Assembly: GCF_029227915.1 (NCBI RefSeq)
Contig: NC_079877.1
Span: 14,383,351 to 14,447,350, forward strand
DNA length: 64,000 nt
Source: Hydractinia symbiolongicarpus
Taxonomy: Eukaryota; Cnidaria; Hydrozoa; Anthoathecata; Hydractiniidae
Direction of reading: 5' to 3'
Shown here: positions 8,991 to 21,910 of the stretch, piece after piece
How the letters are laid out: each line of letters starts with the position of its first letter
Position numbering within the stretch: position 1 is the first letter of the stretch
The notes under the pieces: generated by a model
Seen by the model: only the letters and a program-made list of their open reading frames with translations
Told to the model about the DNA's origin: nothing
The model's database searches: none
Position numbers and translations under genes: made by a program

Positions 8991-9744
8991 AATATACATA
9001 TCTATCTATCAATAAGCGTCATTTCAAACAAGACAGATCACGCGAAACAAGAAAGCTTATAAAAGACCATGGCAAGGTAAGAGTTTACAGCAAACAAATG
9101 CTTAGGAAATAGAAAGCTTTTTTTGTATCATCTATGTAAATAAGAAAAGTTTACCTTTTAACCCTAATAATTGGCAAAGCATTCATAATTGTGAACTATT
9201 CTAATAAATGAATTGTGCTAAGAAAGCGAGAACCCCAATAGGGGCGCGGGGGTACTTGGTCCATTTTGGAACGTCAGAGAACGGTCCGTAGATTTTTGTG
9301 TTCCAAGTTACACCAGAGGCGTCGAAAACAAAATATCGGGCTCCCACCGTTTTGGTGCAGAGTAAAGCTAGGTAGCACACATCTAGACATCTTTCTTGTA
9401 ACTATTTATAGACATCATTAACTTTCCATTTATTTAGCTTAATATTTCTAAGGTCGCATTTAAAGCTTCGTGTCGAAATGTTAATTACGTATGAATAAGC
9501 TTGGCAAAAGTTGTCTAAAAATTTGGATTGGTTTTTAAGAATCTGGACCTAAAAAATTAGCTATACATGGCCTCATGAACTACTTAACTTACTTTTTTGT
9601 ACTTTTCTGTGGCTTTAGTAATTACCAACATGATGATGGAGCACCTCGATTGAGACAAAAAGATACATGGTATCTTTCAGTGGCATTTAATGTCAAATAG
9701 GTTAATTTGATTCAGCCCTCGTCTGTGTATTGTAGCTATATACC

Positions 9745-10566
9745 TGTTCTTCCCAATCTTAGGACGCTGCCCAATCTTTGGACATAAAATTGCCCAGTCT
9801 TAAGACTGGGCAGGGTGTCACAAGATTGGGCAAAAGACCATGTTAGGCCCATCCTTGGCGCCTTTTAGATTTTAAAGAAGGGATATATTACACGAGCTCT
9901 GTTTTTTGCAAGACCCAACTAGCCAGGAGACCCAGCGCAATTCTTCTTACCACCAGGAAATCGGAGTAGTTAAGGTGGGAAAAATTAGTTTGAGAGAAAC
10001 TCATTTTATCAACTCGAAGAAGAAAGCTTAGTTAACTAGGCTAAGACCCAATAAGCATTCTCAGGCACAATAAAACATCATATTTTGGGTACTGTTGGTT
10101 TTTGGACACAGTAGAGTAAAAATCCTAGCTAGCTAGTTAGCTGGTAGAGCACGTTATACATTTAGCATTTATATACAGCTTGTAGTAGTGACCAAGAACC
10201 AGAAATATCGTATTCAGCCATATTATTAGTTAACTAGCTGTTAATTTCATTGGATGAGATGATGCCAGCTAGCGAGCTGTAGCCAGCTAGCTAATATGGT
10301 TGAGTAGATTCAATTTTTTGAGCATATAGTACATGGTATATATAAATTTTTGGCCTTTTGATTTTCCAAGAAAAGTTTTAATTTAAAGTTCCTATTAAGA
10401 GGTAAATTCTTATTCTTCTGTTTGTCTTCCACAACTGTTCTAAGATTGGGCATGTACGTCCATAGATTGGGCAGTCCAGTCTTAAGACTGGCCACCCATG
10501 TGTCACTGTCTGAAGATTGGCCTGGCCAGTCTTAAGACGGGGCGCGTTCCAAGATTGGGCAGAACA
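9745..10566. mobile_element. Non-autonomous inverted-repeat element with TACC duplication
   Basis: The ends are inverted: tgttcttcccaatcttagga on the left pairs with ttccaagattgggcagaaca on the right. The element is flanked on both sides by TACC (9741-9744 and 10567-10570), as expected for a 4-bp target duplication. Inside, units of cccaatctt / aagattggg recur near both ends, each end carrying near-perfect palindromes such as gcccagtcttaagactgggc. No transposase is encoded in the 822 bp, so it would need an enzyme from elsewhere. Confidence 0.55.
9920..9990 (+). repeat. 75-bp hairpin motif, copy 1
   Basis: agccaggaga-ccca...cttacc, central ggaaatcggagtag, then aaggtgggaaaa. The same order of blocks occurs at 39684-39760 and 48152-48228. 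This copy lies inside the TACC-flanked element. Confidence 0.5.
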
Positions 10567-10570
10567 TACC

Positions 10571-11200
10571 CACCAGGCAGTCTTGGCATATCTTCTATTT
10601 CACACAAGTATTTATCCCAATTTTTAGGAAGTCTTAAACACTGCTTGATATAGTGAGATAGTATTCGGCGATTTGGATTGATGTCATAACAATTTTTTTG
10701 GAGGTGTAAAGTTTCCTTATTTTAGGTGAAGTGAGTGCAGAGCTGGACACATCTTGGAGTTTTAAGAACAATATTAGGAAGTTTGAGCAAAGATAATTTT
10801 TTGGAGCAAAATCTAGATAGCTAAGCATCATTTACAGATTTTTATTGTGGTTACCTTTCGTTAGATAATTATTCTTCCATTTCCACATTTTTAGCATTCT
10901 TCTCCCTATGAACTATGTTTGTTTTCACCCTGCAAAATTTTAAAAATAGCGGATGTAGCACAAATGTGATTAGTCAATTAAGCAAAATGTCAATCATCAC
11001 TACGGCAACAAAGCTGAACCAAATCGCTAAATATGTGTTAAACAGTCTGGAACTGTTCTGCCCAAATTGCGAAAACGGTCTCTTTGTAACCAGAACAGCC
11101 GAATTATGTACTCATGGCCTGATTATGTTTTTTTCCTTGATTCCCTGTCTCAAACTGTTTGTATGTTTTTTTCGTATAATTAAATGAACGCTACGAAGTA
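10571..11200. other. Intergenic, no gene seen
   Basis: A 90-codon open frame at 10915-11187 has no recognisable domain, introns or family match and is not called. The rest is AT-rich. Confidence 0.3.
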
Positions 11201-12220
11201 TTTTGTTTCGTTAAACGAATGTCATACATAGTGCTTTGTTTAAAATAAAAGATGTAAACAAAGTTTATACAAACTTTTTTAATCCACGATACAAACTTAA
11301 ACAAAGTTTTTTGTCATACAAAATAAAATGATATGCACTTTGAGCGAAGTAAATTGCTGTACGATCTTGAAACAAATTTCAAACGTAACGGCATAATTGC
11401 GCATAATTATTTCAATACGAAACCAGAAACAAAAGAATTAAACGAAGTTTTTTTTGAAATATGAAAAGAAATGGTACGAACTTTAAATGAAGTAAATTGC
11501 TATACAAACTTAAAACGAACTTCAAAAGTACGGGCGTAATTATGCATAATTTTTTAAATGCGAAACCAGAAACAAAAGAAGTAAAATATACGAGATTGAC
11601 TTCTTTGAAAAGACTAGCAAAATTGCGTATTCATAGGTTCAATTTACACAATCTACGACGATCTCTTACCTTCTACGATCCTGTTTTCATGATTTTTATA
11701 CGATCTACAGCGATCTCTTAGCTTCTCTTATGCCATTTTCATGATTTTTAAAGATCTACAGATTTTTTCGCTTTCTACGATCCCGTTTTCATGATTTCTA
11801 AATGATCCACGGCGATCTTTTTGCTTTCTACAATCCTGATTTCTTGATTTCTTAACGATCTACGGCGATATTTTCGCTTTCTACGATGCCGTGAAGGCGA
11901 TCCCTAAAGACCTTAGATATTAATTCCAATTAAAATAAACGAAGTTCGTATAACGAAACGAACTTTATAATTGTTGAAAAAAATTCAATATAAAGACTAT
12001 AGATAATAGTCTAATTATAGCTAATAAACAAACTTCGTTTGAAATGATACGAACTATATACATACAAACTTTATTTTAAATAATACGAACTTTATACAAA
12101 CTTGTAATTTTGATGATACGAAAAAGTTCGTATTAAAAATATAATGATACAAAAATTTGATAAATCGATACGAAGTTTTTGATAAAAATTATACGAACCA
12201 CATACAAACAGTTTGAGACG
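11200..12220. repeat. TTCG/CGAA-rich repetitive block with two tandem arrays
   Basis: Motifs such as cgaagt, acgaact, tacaaact and gttcgtat recur throughout. Two arrays stand out: a roughly 142-bp unit present twice (11330-11438 and 11473-11580, sharing gaagtaaattgct and gcgaaaccagaaacaaaag), and about five units of 55-60 bp at 11645-11905 built on gatctacggcgat, gctttctacgatc and tttcatgattt. No coding potential is supported. Confidence 0.6.
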
Positions 12221-12930
12221 ATCCCTTATGAATGCTGATATAATGGCTGGCCATGCAGGACGAGAGTGCCGATAAGCCGCATGCGCGGTAAAAAGTTTGG
12301 GCATTTATCCGGACGAGTTCGCCGTTTTGAAGAAAATCAAGTATAATATTCGCTCGGAAAAAAACCTGCATAGAACCTGAACAATGCCCGAAAAAAATAC
12401 AGATTCACCACAAGAACGCTCCAAAGACTCCCCACAAGTGATTCAAAAAACTATAAAAATTAAAATAAACTTACTATGTTGTAGCGAAGTTCTTAAAAGA
12501 ACTGTTTTTAATAAGATTTACTTGGTAAATAACTTATATATAAACTTTATTAACTCTTTTCTCTTCAAGCGCCTTCTTCCAAGTTGTCTGCAGGGTATGT
12601 TACAAGGAATTGCATTTCGGAAATGCTCCGGGCGAGTTCAGGAAAGTACCACCAATTTAATTCAAAAAAGTTGCCTGAGCTTGCCCTTATATATGCGGGC
12701 GTTTGCGGCTTATTGGCACCTTCTTTAGGCAGGCTGTGATTGACATTTTCTTCCAACTTTTGTCAATGAAACATTGACGAATTATTATCACAGAATGATT
12801 GATTTCTCTGCAAAATAGAACACCATTGAAAACTAGGCATAGCTAAAGAAAAAAGTCTAGACGTAATTTTTCTCTGCCAGATAAAGCGCCATTGAAAACT
12901 AGGCATAGCGAAAAAAAAGCCTTCAACGTC
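12221..12930. other. Intergenic, unidentified repeat-like DNA
   Basis: Two GC-richer patches (about 12235-12320 and 12590-12725) stand out from the AT-rich background. Open frames on both strands overlap here (12384-12728 plus, 12565-12756 minus) but show no domain. A 24-bp direct repeat, gccattgaaaactaggcatagc plus two neighbouring bases, occurs at about 12820-12843 and 12889-12912. Confidence 0.3.
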
Positions 12931-13007
12931 ATTCTCGACCCCAAAGCTCTTTGAGAAAACCTTGTTCAAGGTTTTAATCTCAAAGTGTTCTGGGGGACGA
13001 GAATGTC
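12931..13007. repeat. Hairpin (MITE-like) element, well preserved
   Basis: Left arm cattctcgaccccaaagctc followed by tttgaga pairs with tctcaaag...ctgggggacgagaatg, leaving a loop with an inner aaccttg/caaggtt stem. It is the best-preserved relative of the element at 3111-3178. Confidence 0.6.
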
Positions 13008-13097
13008 TCGACGTAAATTGCTAATCCACGAAATTCCGTTTCATATGAGAACAACGACAACTTCGCCACCAGTGCTATTTGCTTGTCACGAATGATA

Positions 13098-13345
13098 TAA
13101 AAGCCGGTCAGCCCCGATTATGTTCGCTCTAGTGAGACATAAGATAAAAATGTTGTACATAGCCAGCCTGCCCCGATTATGTTCGTTCTATAAATGAGAA
13201 ATAATGTATATAAAAGTGTTCAGTCTCAACTAATATTAGACTCTCGTACATAAGCTGGCCTGCCCCGATTTTGTTCGTTCTATAAGTCTCAAATAATATT
13301 AGACTGTTGTACATAAGCTGGCCTGTCCTGATTATATATTTTCTG
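13098..13345. repeat. Tandem array of a 58-95-bp unit
   Basis: Four units start with a gcctgccccgattatgttcg-like block (about 13103, 13161, 13256, 13320). Each is followed by a variable part holding tctcaaataatattagact and gtacataagctgg. Unit length varies, typical of a decaying minisatellite. Confidence 0.55.
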
Positions 13346-15422
13346 CCCTGTTTATAAACAGGGCAAGCTGCCGTACATAATTAGTCTTTTTCAGGAATAT
13401 TTGAGTAGGTGTGCGATGATTCGCACGTGCAAATCAAGTAACCCGTGCAATTTAAAACGCACATGCAAAGGATGTTATGCGTGCGATATGGTCTCTGTAT
13501 TCATTTTGCGGTAGAAAAGTGGAGGACGTTTCGTTCTCTCAATATTAACTTCCTTTTCTACATGTCCGAAATAGTATGCATGACTATAAATTAACATAAA
13601 TTTATTGTTTATTTTTCACATCATCACAAGCAAATAGGCAAAATATGCTTCGCTTTGGTTTCGTTTTTAAAATTGTTTGAATAAAATTACACTTGTGGCA
13701 TAAAGAAAAAACTCAATTAAATTCGGACCTGCTATGGTTTCCAATTGTTTTGTCAAATGAAGAAATTATCTACAATTAAATCCATTTTAAAATGTCTGTT
13801 CTGCCTGTAAGTGCAGTTTTGCAGACTTGCTTTATCCGTGCATCGTCAGGGTTCACCTCGGCATTACTTTATTAGGAGAAACTTTCGCGAGAGAAACTTT
13901 TGCGAGTCCAAAAACTTGCTAAATTTTTTGGATAAATTTTCACGAATCTACAAATTGAAAAATTTTCGCGAGATAAACTCTCACGAAATCTGAAATTGGA
14001 AAGTTTTGGTGACATAAACTTTCGCGATTTGTGATTTTGAACTTATTCTTTATGTTCTTATTAAAAGTGGCCCTTGTTTCTTATGATAGAAAAAAGAAAA
14101 GAATTGTTTTTTTAACAATATATTTTCTTTCTTATGGTATGTAAAAACTTCTTTTTACAAATTAGTTCATCATTAAAATCACAAAACAGATAAAAAACAT
14201 TTTTAGGCTGGTGTTCTTCCGGCTCTTACGCTCCCACGCATTGTCGTCATCGTCTTCTTGCCGCTAACTTGGTTATAAGCATTCCGCTTCTCTTTATCTG
14301 ATCCAATTCTGCAAACGGTGTCCAGACCCTTGACTAATTTTTTTGAAATACATATGTTTGAAACATCGCTTTTGTTTATTTTTAAGTTTATTCCAAATAT
14401 ATATAAAACTCTTATTTCTTACTCTTCTTTTGTATAACTTTCTGAAATAAGAATTGCAAAAATAAATCAGAAAGTAGGATAAAACGGGGAAAGTATATTA
14501 AACAAAGTATATTCTTCTAACACATGAATTCAAACATGAATTTTTGTTCGCAAACTATAGAAAGTAATTAATTATTTAAAAGTTTTACACTTGTGGACCA
14601 ATGTGAGTTTTTTCGTAAATGGAACAAAGTGATAATAGCAATTGAAATATTTTTTATGAAATAAAAATGCTATTTAGATTTTATTTATATATATAAATAA
14701 AAAACAATTTTTATATTTGTCTTTTAGAAAATATATTTTCAAAAAAAAAATATTGTGATTTGGAGATATTTTAGATATCTAAACACACAGTCAGTATATA
14801 CTGATTGTGTGTCAAAAAGTGTTACCATAATTTTAAGCCATGTAAATCTTGTACACTTTAAAAATGACTGTAAAAGAGACTAAATTCACCAATTTACCAG
14901 GATTCTTTCAGACAAATTAAATATGGCTTCTAAAAAAAGCACCTGCCAGGTGTTTTAGAATATCACAACCTTTCCTGTTAGATGCATTAGGTAATAGTTC
15001 TTTACTGGCATTGGTTTTAACAGAATTTTCATTACTTTTGAAAAAAATGGCTCCTTATTAAATTTTCTGTGTGTACAATCAGTCAAAGATAGTGCAAGGT
15101 TTTGAGTTTATTTTGGCTAATCAGTGTTTGTTTCAGTGGAGTTTAATTAGGCATTTCTTACCTAAAAAATTAACTTTAATATATGATATATGATAATCAG
15201 GAACTGTATATTATATACATCAAATTATTAGTGTTCGTTTGGTTAGCAGTTTTCCCTTCCTGCTGTATATTACTTTTAAAATTCACTTTATACATAGAGC
15301 ACAAGCAAAAATAATTAATTGAGGTTATATACTGATTTCAAATATTTTTTTTCAAACTCTTAGTAATTTTTTCATATTTTAGGTATATAATCTTATAATT
15401 CATTTCAATTTGGTAGCAAAAG
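13346..15422. other. AT-rich flank of the VAT-1-like gene
   Basis: Contains short degenerate repeats of aactttcgcga (13878-14030) and a palindrome acacacagtcagtatatac...tgtgtgt at 14783-14812. A pyrimidine-rich tract ending in AG at about 15380 followed by gtatataatc could be the acceptor of a 5' UTR exon joined to the start codon at 15423. No other gene is supported. Confidence 0.35.
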
Positions 15423-18400
15423 ATGATTAAAATACCTGCTGCTGGTGGTTATGATCAACTTGTGTATACTGACCTACCAGAATGTGGATATACTGAAGGA
15501 GCTAATATTAAACTGGATGGTAAGTCAATTCGCTCTTAATCAGAATCCAAAGATCACAGCACACAATGTTGAACCATGCAAACCTGCAGGGATTTTTTTT
15601 AGGATATCAGGGGCTGAATCAGGTCAATTTAGACTTTGCTTTAGACTTGCTTTATTTCTTATTTTCTGAAAATTTTTTCGAGTCCTTAATCACAGAAATG
15701 ATATGTTTCCATGAAGAAACTACGTTCTATATTAAAAAAGAAAACGATGCATATACTAAAGCCATGTACTTTTGTTGTCCTATTTTCTAAATACTCACAA
15801 GTGTGATGTAAACTTTTTTCCTTGAAAGAGTTATCAAAAAAATATGGTGGCCATTGTTCATAATTTTTTTGTTTTGACTGGGATTTATCAACAGTTTCAT
15901 AGAGACATTTTGAGTTTCTAATTTCCAGGTAAGGTTGTTTTAGCCAATCTGGAGAGCCCTGCAAAGTTTTAAAAAAAATTTGCCGTAGAGGCTATTAACG
16001 CCCAAAATAACTTTGTGGATCAGCCCCTAGGTATGTTAATTCGCACTTTAATAAAAATTAATGAACAGGTATAGCTAAATGTCATTTTCTAGAATATTTA
16101 TATGAATAGAACTAAATTCGGTGCAGCATCATTATAATGTTGGAGGCAATCTTTAAAACATGATCAAAGTATACTTTTGTATTATTTAGGTTTGGTAGAA
16201 GTGTATACTTTTCATTTTCTGTTTAAAAGATAATAAATTTGTTCTTGTTAAACAGCGTGTTTATATTTCCACGCCTAATGAAAACATCAATGACTTTTAG
16301 CACACAAATTTTAAGTTGTGTTATATTTTAGATTATATTTTTATATAAGTTGGTGTTAACACAATTTTTGAATAAAAAGTTTGAAATATTTTGCTGTGCA
16401 AAAGCCATTTCTACAAACATTGTTTTAAAAAATGACAGGCAGGCAGGCAGACATATTGCCTTGCTTTAAAAAAAATTCTTGGACCAAAATATATGCGGTT
16501 TTCTTTTTTCATTTTGCCTTTTTCTTTTAATGGGATGACTGAGGTTAAATAAGGGTTTGTTTATTCATGTTTGTATGTAAGAAACCCAGAACTATTCAGA
16601 ACTATTTTTGTATAAAAAAAGGGGGCAACAGGCTGCTTGATTTTTTTTCTGCATAAATTTGCAAATCTTAAATAAATTGAAGACTGATACATTGCAGGGA
16701 GATTTGTTTTGCAACAATGATATTTTACTAGTTACTATTTAGTCTCTACTCCATCAGTAAAAGACAGAAAATTCTCCAGATATTGTTATTGAGTAGTTTA
16801 TAGATCATAAAAGTTTTCACATATTGCAGCAATAATTAATCACTACAAAAACTCACATATTGCAACGATAATTATGCTCTGTTTTTTTAGGCCACGATGA
16901 AACAAACTGTGTGGTTGTTGAAACGCATGCATGTGGTGTGAATTATGCGGATGTGATTATTCGTTGGGGATTATATGAGTCTGCCAAAAAATATGTGGGT
17001 TGGCCCATAACACCTGGCTTTGAATTTAGTGGAATAATTAAAAAAGTTGGTGAAAATGTTAAAGATTTCAAAGTTGGTGATAAGGTTGCTGGCGTTTCCA
17101 TGTTTGGTGGATATTCACAGAAGATATTTGTTCCTGCTAATCAAATTCAGAAGATACCTGATAACATTAGTATGTCTGAAGCTGCTGGTTTTATTGCTGT
17201 GGGCTTGACAGCATGGTATGCAATATTTGAGCTATGTAAACTGCGTAAAGGTGATAGCGTATTGATACACTCTGCTGCAGGCGGTGTGGGCAGCATGTTA
17301 GTGCAAATGACTAAAAATATAATTGGATGCCATGTGGTTGGTGTGGTTGGTAGAAGTCACAAAGTTGATATTGCTAAGGAGTTAGGTAGGTTTGCAAAAG
17401 TCTTGTTACAATAATTTATGTTTATTGCTAAACAATTTGTAAAATAAGTGTATTAAATATTAGTATAAATGTAATAAATACTTTGCAATAAATAACTTGC
17501 ATAATAAACCTACCCAGGTAAACAATGACCAAACAATTTTTGGGGACGTTTTTGCCTAAGTAGTTAAATAATGTTTGGGGCGAAGTGCAAAAAATAGTTA
17601 TTATTAAAAAAAAGTGTATTATTATTATACCTAGAAGGAGCAATGGCATTGAAACAAATTATTGCATGTTTTTACAGTTGTTTCTAAAATTTATTTCTTA
17701 ACCGTTATTATAATCAGCATTTGTAATGCCATGTCACATGTCACATGCTAAATTTTTCCTCAGAAAATTATTTTTTAAACGCTTTATTATTATTACTGAA
17801 ATTGGAATTTTCTTTTTCTTGTAATAAATAAATGTTAAATATATAAATTAAATATATATATATTTCGAAATTAACTAGTTGCTCCTTTAAAGCTAAGAAA
17901 AGCTAAATTTTTTTGTGGGTTTCTTTTTAAAACTCCAGCCTTTCAATAAATGCTAGCCTTTTGATAATTCCCTCCCCAAAAGTAATGCTATACAATATTA
18001 CTCTGCCCGTCAACACATTTTGTGCTGTGTTAAGCAACACTGAAAAAGTCTACCTTAAAATGTAGCATTCACTAAAAATGTTTCTCTGTATGCATTTAAT
18101 TCTTTCCATGTAAACGTGTAGAGTACCACGCGGCCATATCTGGTTTTTAATTATCATTGTACGCTTGTTTTTCTGTAATGATACACATTTTGTGATTTTG
18201 TGACGTGATGTAGTTATACAAAATAACTCAAACCAATAATCAGATTTCAAATTAAGGAGATTTTATCCTAGTGGCATATTCATAGCTTGGCGTAGCCATT
18301 AGTATGCCACTGATACCCCTAGTATATGCTGCTCTCTTTGCATTTATATGCACTACATAGTTTACAATGGCAGTTTACATGGCATTTTTTGAACAATTGC

Positions 18401-21400
18401 AATGCAATTGTTCAAAAAATGTCATCAATTGCACATACTAAAATGGCCATAACTTTGGTTCTACTAACGTACAGAGGTCATTGACCTCTCGTTGGATTTG
18501 TCTTAGTCTTTGCATTTATATGCACTACATGGTTTACAAGAACTGTCTGCTTATTAATTAAACTTTAAATTTCCTATTGCGATAAAAAATCATAACTTTC
18601 CAATGAAATTAACAGTTTGTCAGTCCTTTTTATACTGCATTACGTGCGTCTCGCTACTTGCTGTATAATTTTGTATGACAGACAGACGTATACAGGTATT
18701 ATAATATAGTTATCTCAACTGTATAGCATGTTGAATTTCACTAATTGCAATTTCTTTTGAACGACTTCCCAACATCCCTTGTGTTACCAAAAATGCATCT
18801 GTTTGTCTTAAGAAAATAATGCAGGCTTAATATTTATCATTTTGGACCAGTAGAACGTCCAACAGCTAAAAACATTTATTAATATACCAAATTGGGTAGT
18901 AAACCAAGCTAATAATTAAGATTTGATTCAGGAGAATATGTTTTAGGCCTTCACAAAATACACATCTAAATGTTCCATCAGTTGCAAAATTTACCTGTCC
19001 AATGGTTACTCCAACTGAAGTGGCTAAAGAAAAGGTTACTTGTAAAGAAACACAAATCTTTAAAATGATTTTTTTTCTATTATAGGATGTGATTCTGTTA
19101 TTGATAAATCAACTCAGGATTTATGGACAACAGCAGAAGACTTGACAGTTTCGGGTTACAGGGCGATATTCGATGCAAATGGTGTTGACACATTGCAAGA
19201 AAGTTACAATCACGTAGCGCAAGGTGGAAGGCTGGTGTCATTTGGTAATAAATCTACATCTCTTTCTTATATAGTACTTAACCCTGTTAACTTCTTTGTG
19301 TTTTCGAAATTCTTCAGGAAAATCTAACCTAATTTTCCACAATAATTGTGATACTGTTAAATTTTCATGCCTAAAAAATTCGAACTCAATGTAACTGAAT
19401 TTCGTTTTTAGGAGGTGCTACTTTAATGCCACGATCTACAGCTACAGGTACCGGGAGTGTTCGAGTATCTGATTGGATAAAGATGATGTGGAGATACAAG
19501 AATTCACCCACATTCAATCCAATGACGGTGAGTTTCCTGTTAATTTTGTGCATTATTTTTTCCCTTTGTTCAGGTTATTCTCCACCGCAGATTTTTAAGC
19601 CCTAAAGCAAAAATTGGAAAAAGAGAAAGTTGTTGATTAACTTGACACGGTTTCTTATGACCACATGTAAAACTAATAAAAAAAGGCTTTCCCGCAGAAA
19701 ACAAGTTTAACTAAATCGATTTTGGTATCATTAGAACAAACAATTTCACGCTTGAATTCGTTACATAAATTGAATAATCAAGCAAAAGTTTATCTTCCAA
19801 CTTTTCCACCTCACTTTCACACTAAATTGTTTATGCTCAAAACACGGCTGTGTCGTCAAAAACTGGTATTTTGGTTACTTGCTATGGTTTATTTTGCCGT
19901 ACTGTATGCCAAAAAAATGGATGCGTACATCTGTACAGCTCTATAGCTGGCCTGGAGATTTACCATTTATTAAAACTTCTCTAACAGTGTGTTTGTGTTT
20001 TTTTTGAGAAAAAAAAATATACTTATACTAAAATGTACTTAATCTATGAAATCATTATTTCTACTGTATACTATCTTTGTATAATATAAAGTTTTTACAA
20101 TTTTGTTAAAAGCGTACACATACCGGGAAAGAAATTTGAGAAGAAAATATATCAGAGAATTCCTTACTCCAAAGCAAAAAAGACATTCACGGCTACCAAT
20201 GTAAAAATTAACAACGAGTACACCATTTATAAAAAACACCTTAAACTTTCGTGCTTTGAATTCCGAAACAAGATCACCATTTAAAGTGGATTCAAAGTAA
20301 CGTTTTGTAGCTCCTGTTAAAATACAGAGTCGAGAAACAACTATCGACCTGTCGAATAAGTGTTTTCAATATTATTTTTTATCAACCATCTTCCGAGTGT
20401 TCCTGCAGGCCATACCCCTCTTTTTCTCTCCTCTTTCCTCTCTATATAGACCGACGACAATTCTGATATTCATCAACATTTAGAGAACAAGGTCTCCTGC
20501 CGAGAAATGTGTCCTGGGAATGAAGCTGTGTTTTTATATTATCGATTACTTTATCTCCATGTCCAGTTAGATAGTTGCAACATTACTTTCCAATAAAACA
20601 TCCCTGCTATGGACCAGACCAACTATAGTAGAAGATTAAAAAAATTAAATCAAAAAGGTTTATGCACTAAGAAGCAATATGTGAAAGGTCCTTTTCAAAA
20701 CTTCATTTGATTATTGCTGGTAAATGTCTATTTATTAGGATTTCGTATTCTATATATGAAAATAAGGAAGTTTATGCTAACATTTTTTTGGGGGGTGGGG
20801 GGGGGGGGGGGGGGTAAGCTTTGAGAGATAACTTTCTTGCTACGTGCGTTTGATGTTCTTCTTGGACTGAGCTAAATTCCCCTTTGCGCGGGTTCTTACA
20901 CAGCACACATTTAAGCAATGACAATAATTCTAAGTGTAAATACAACCTTCGAATAGAAAGGAGAAAATTAGTTTTTGAAATAACTTTGTAATTTCCTAAT
21001 TTGTCGGCGACATGTTGATGACATTAAATAGTGTTTTTAATTGATCTTTAATTATAATGTTAATTACGTAGATCAGATTAGTAGAAATGAGGTTAAAAGC
21101 ATGTTTAACGATGCACTGGTCACGTAATAAATATTTAACCTTTTTATGCATGTTCTGGACAGCACCGCACAGTTGGTATGGCGCTTGAGACAGAACGGTT
21201 TCAGAACGTAATGCCAAGTTATGTGAGGATATTAGGTGATACACATACACACACAAAATCATTCAGTTGTGTTGCAGAAGCACGAAATTTAAAGTTAAAA
21301 AAGAGAAAACATTTGTGAGCTTCGAAGCGGGAATTATAAATGTGCAAGAACTTCCTCGAGGCTTAATGTTCTTAAGTAAGTGAGCAAGCAATCTGAAAAT

Positions 21401-21910
21401 CAGTAGAGTAAGAAAGTCAGGGAATTTCGTATAATTTTATTTTTTATTTTTATTAAATAGAAATGTTTCGTAGCAAGTTAGAGAACGTTTATTTTAATTA
21501 TAGGAAAAAGGGAAATTGAAATTAGAAATTAGCTAGCCACTGTGGGTTTATCAAAGAAATTTTTTAATTTTTTTTTTCAGATGATGTCTGACAACAAAAG
21601 TGTAATGGCGTTCAACTTGAGCTTCATGTTTGGTGATAAAAATCTGATTAAGGAGTCATTTAGCGATTTATTTCAGTGGATTGAAGATGGAAGGATTAAA
21701 GTTGCTAAGGTGACGGAATATAGACTGAAAGATGTCGGCACGGCGCATCGAGATTTAGAATCAGGAAACACGATCGGTAAGTTGGTCTTGCTTACCCAAG
21801 AGGAGAGTAAGGAGACGACGAAAGAACAAGCGCAGAGTGATGACACTGAATCGCATGGCTTGTTGAAACATGAAAGTGAACAAATGCAACAACTAAATAT
21901 AGCTGAGTAA
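15423..21910 (+). CDS. VAT-1 / quinone-oxidoreductase-like medium-chain reductase
   Basis: Five exons joined by GT-AG introns with matching phases: 15423-15519, 16891-17385, 19086-19244, 19412-19527, 21581-21910; 398 aa. The product is a medium-chain dehydrogenase/reductase. Exon 1 gives a GGYD start. Exon 2 gives THACGVNYADVIIRWGLY (the ACGLNFAD-type block), PGFEFSGII, VGDKV, and the Rossmann NADPH loop HSAAGGVGSMLVQ. Exon 3 gives IFDANGVDTLQESYNHVAQG and LVSFG. Exon 4 ends FNPMT, exon 5 starts MMSDNKSVMAFNLSFMF and contains the SGNTIGKLVLL end block. Catalytic or structural zinc cysteines are not evident, as in VAT-1 and zeta-crystallin-type reductases. The hydrophilic tail after position 21800 resembles the acidic tail of VAT1L. 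Length agrees with VAT1 (393) and VAT1L (419). It is probably a cytosolic or membrane-associated NADPH-dependent oxidoreductase; the substrate is unknown. AATAAA at 22519 is a possible poly(A) signal. Confidence 0.85.
18375..18719 (+). repeat. Interspersed repeat in VAT-1-like intron 2, related to 22759-23066
   Basis: Shares the block ttgcaatgcaattg, tcaaaaaatg, atcaattgcacatactaaaa, tggccataactttggttcta and gtacagaggtcattgacctc with 22945-23060. It ends in gacagacgtatac then ggtattataatatag, the same end as the Helentron-like elements at 38525 and 56438. The first 30 bases form a palindrome (gaacaattgcaatgcaattg followed by ttc). Confidence 0.5.
20789..20815 (+). repeat. Poly-G tract
   Basis: About 26 bases of nearly pure G (one T) in VAT-1-like intron 4. 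It could form a G-quadruplex and is a likely place for length errors in the assembly. Confidence 0.8.

Noticed and set aside
10915-11187. 90-codon open frame with several cysteines
   Set aside because: No recognisable family, no exon signals, AT-rich background where frames of this length arise by chance.
11640-11905. CRISPR-like array
   Set aside because: Units are degenerate, adjacent without unique spacers, and the genome is eukaryotic; this is a minisatellite.
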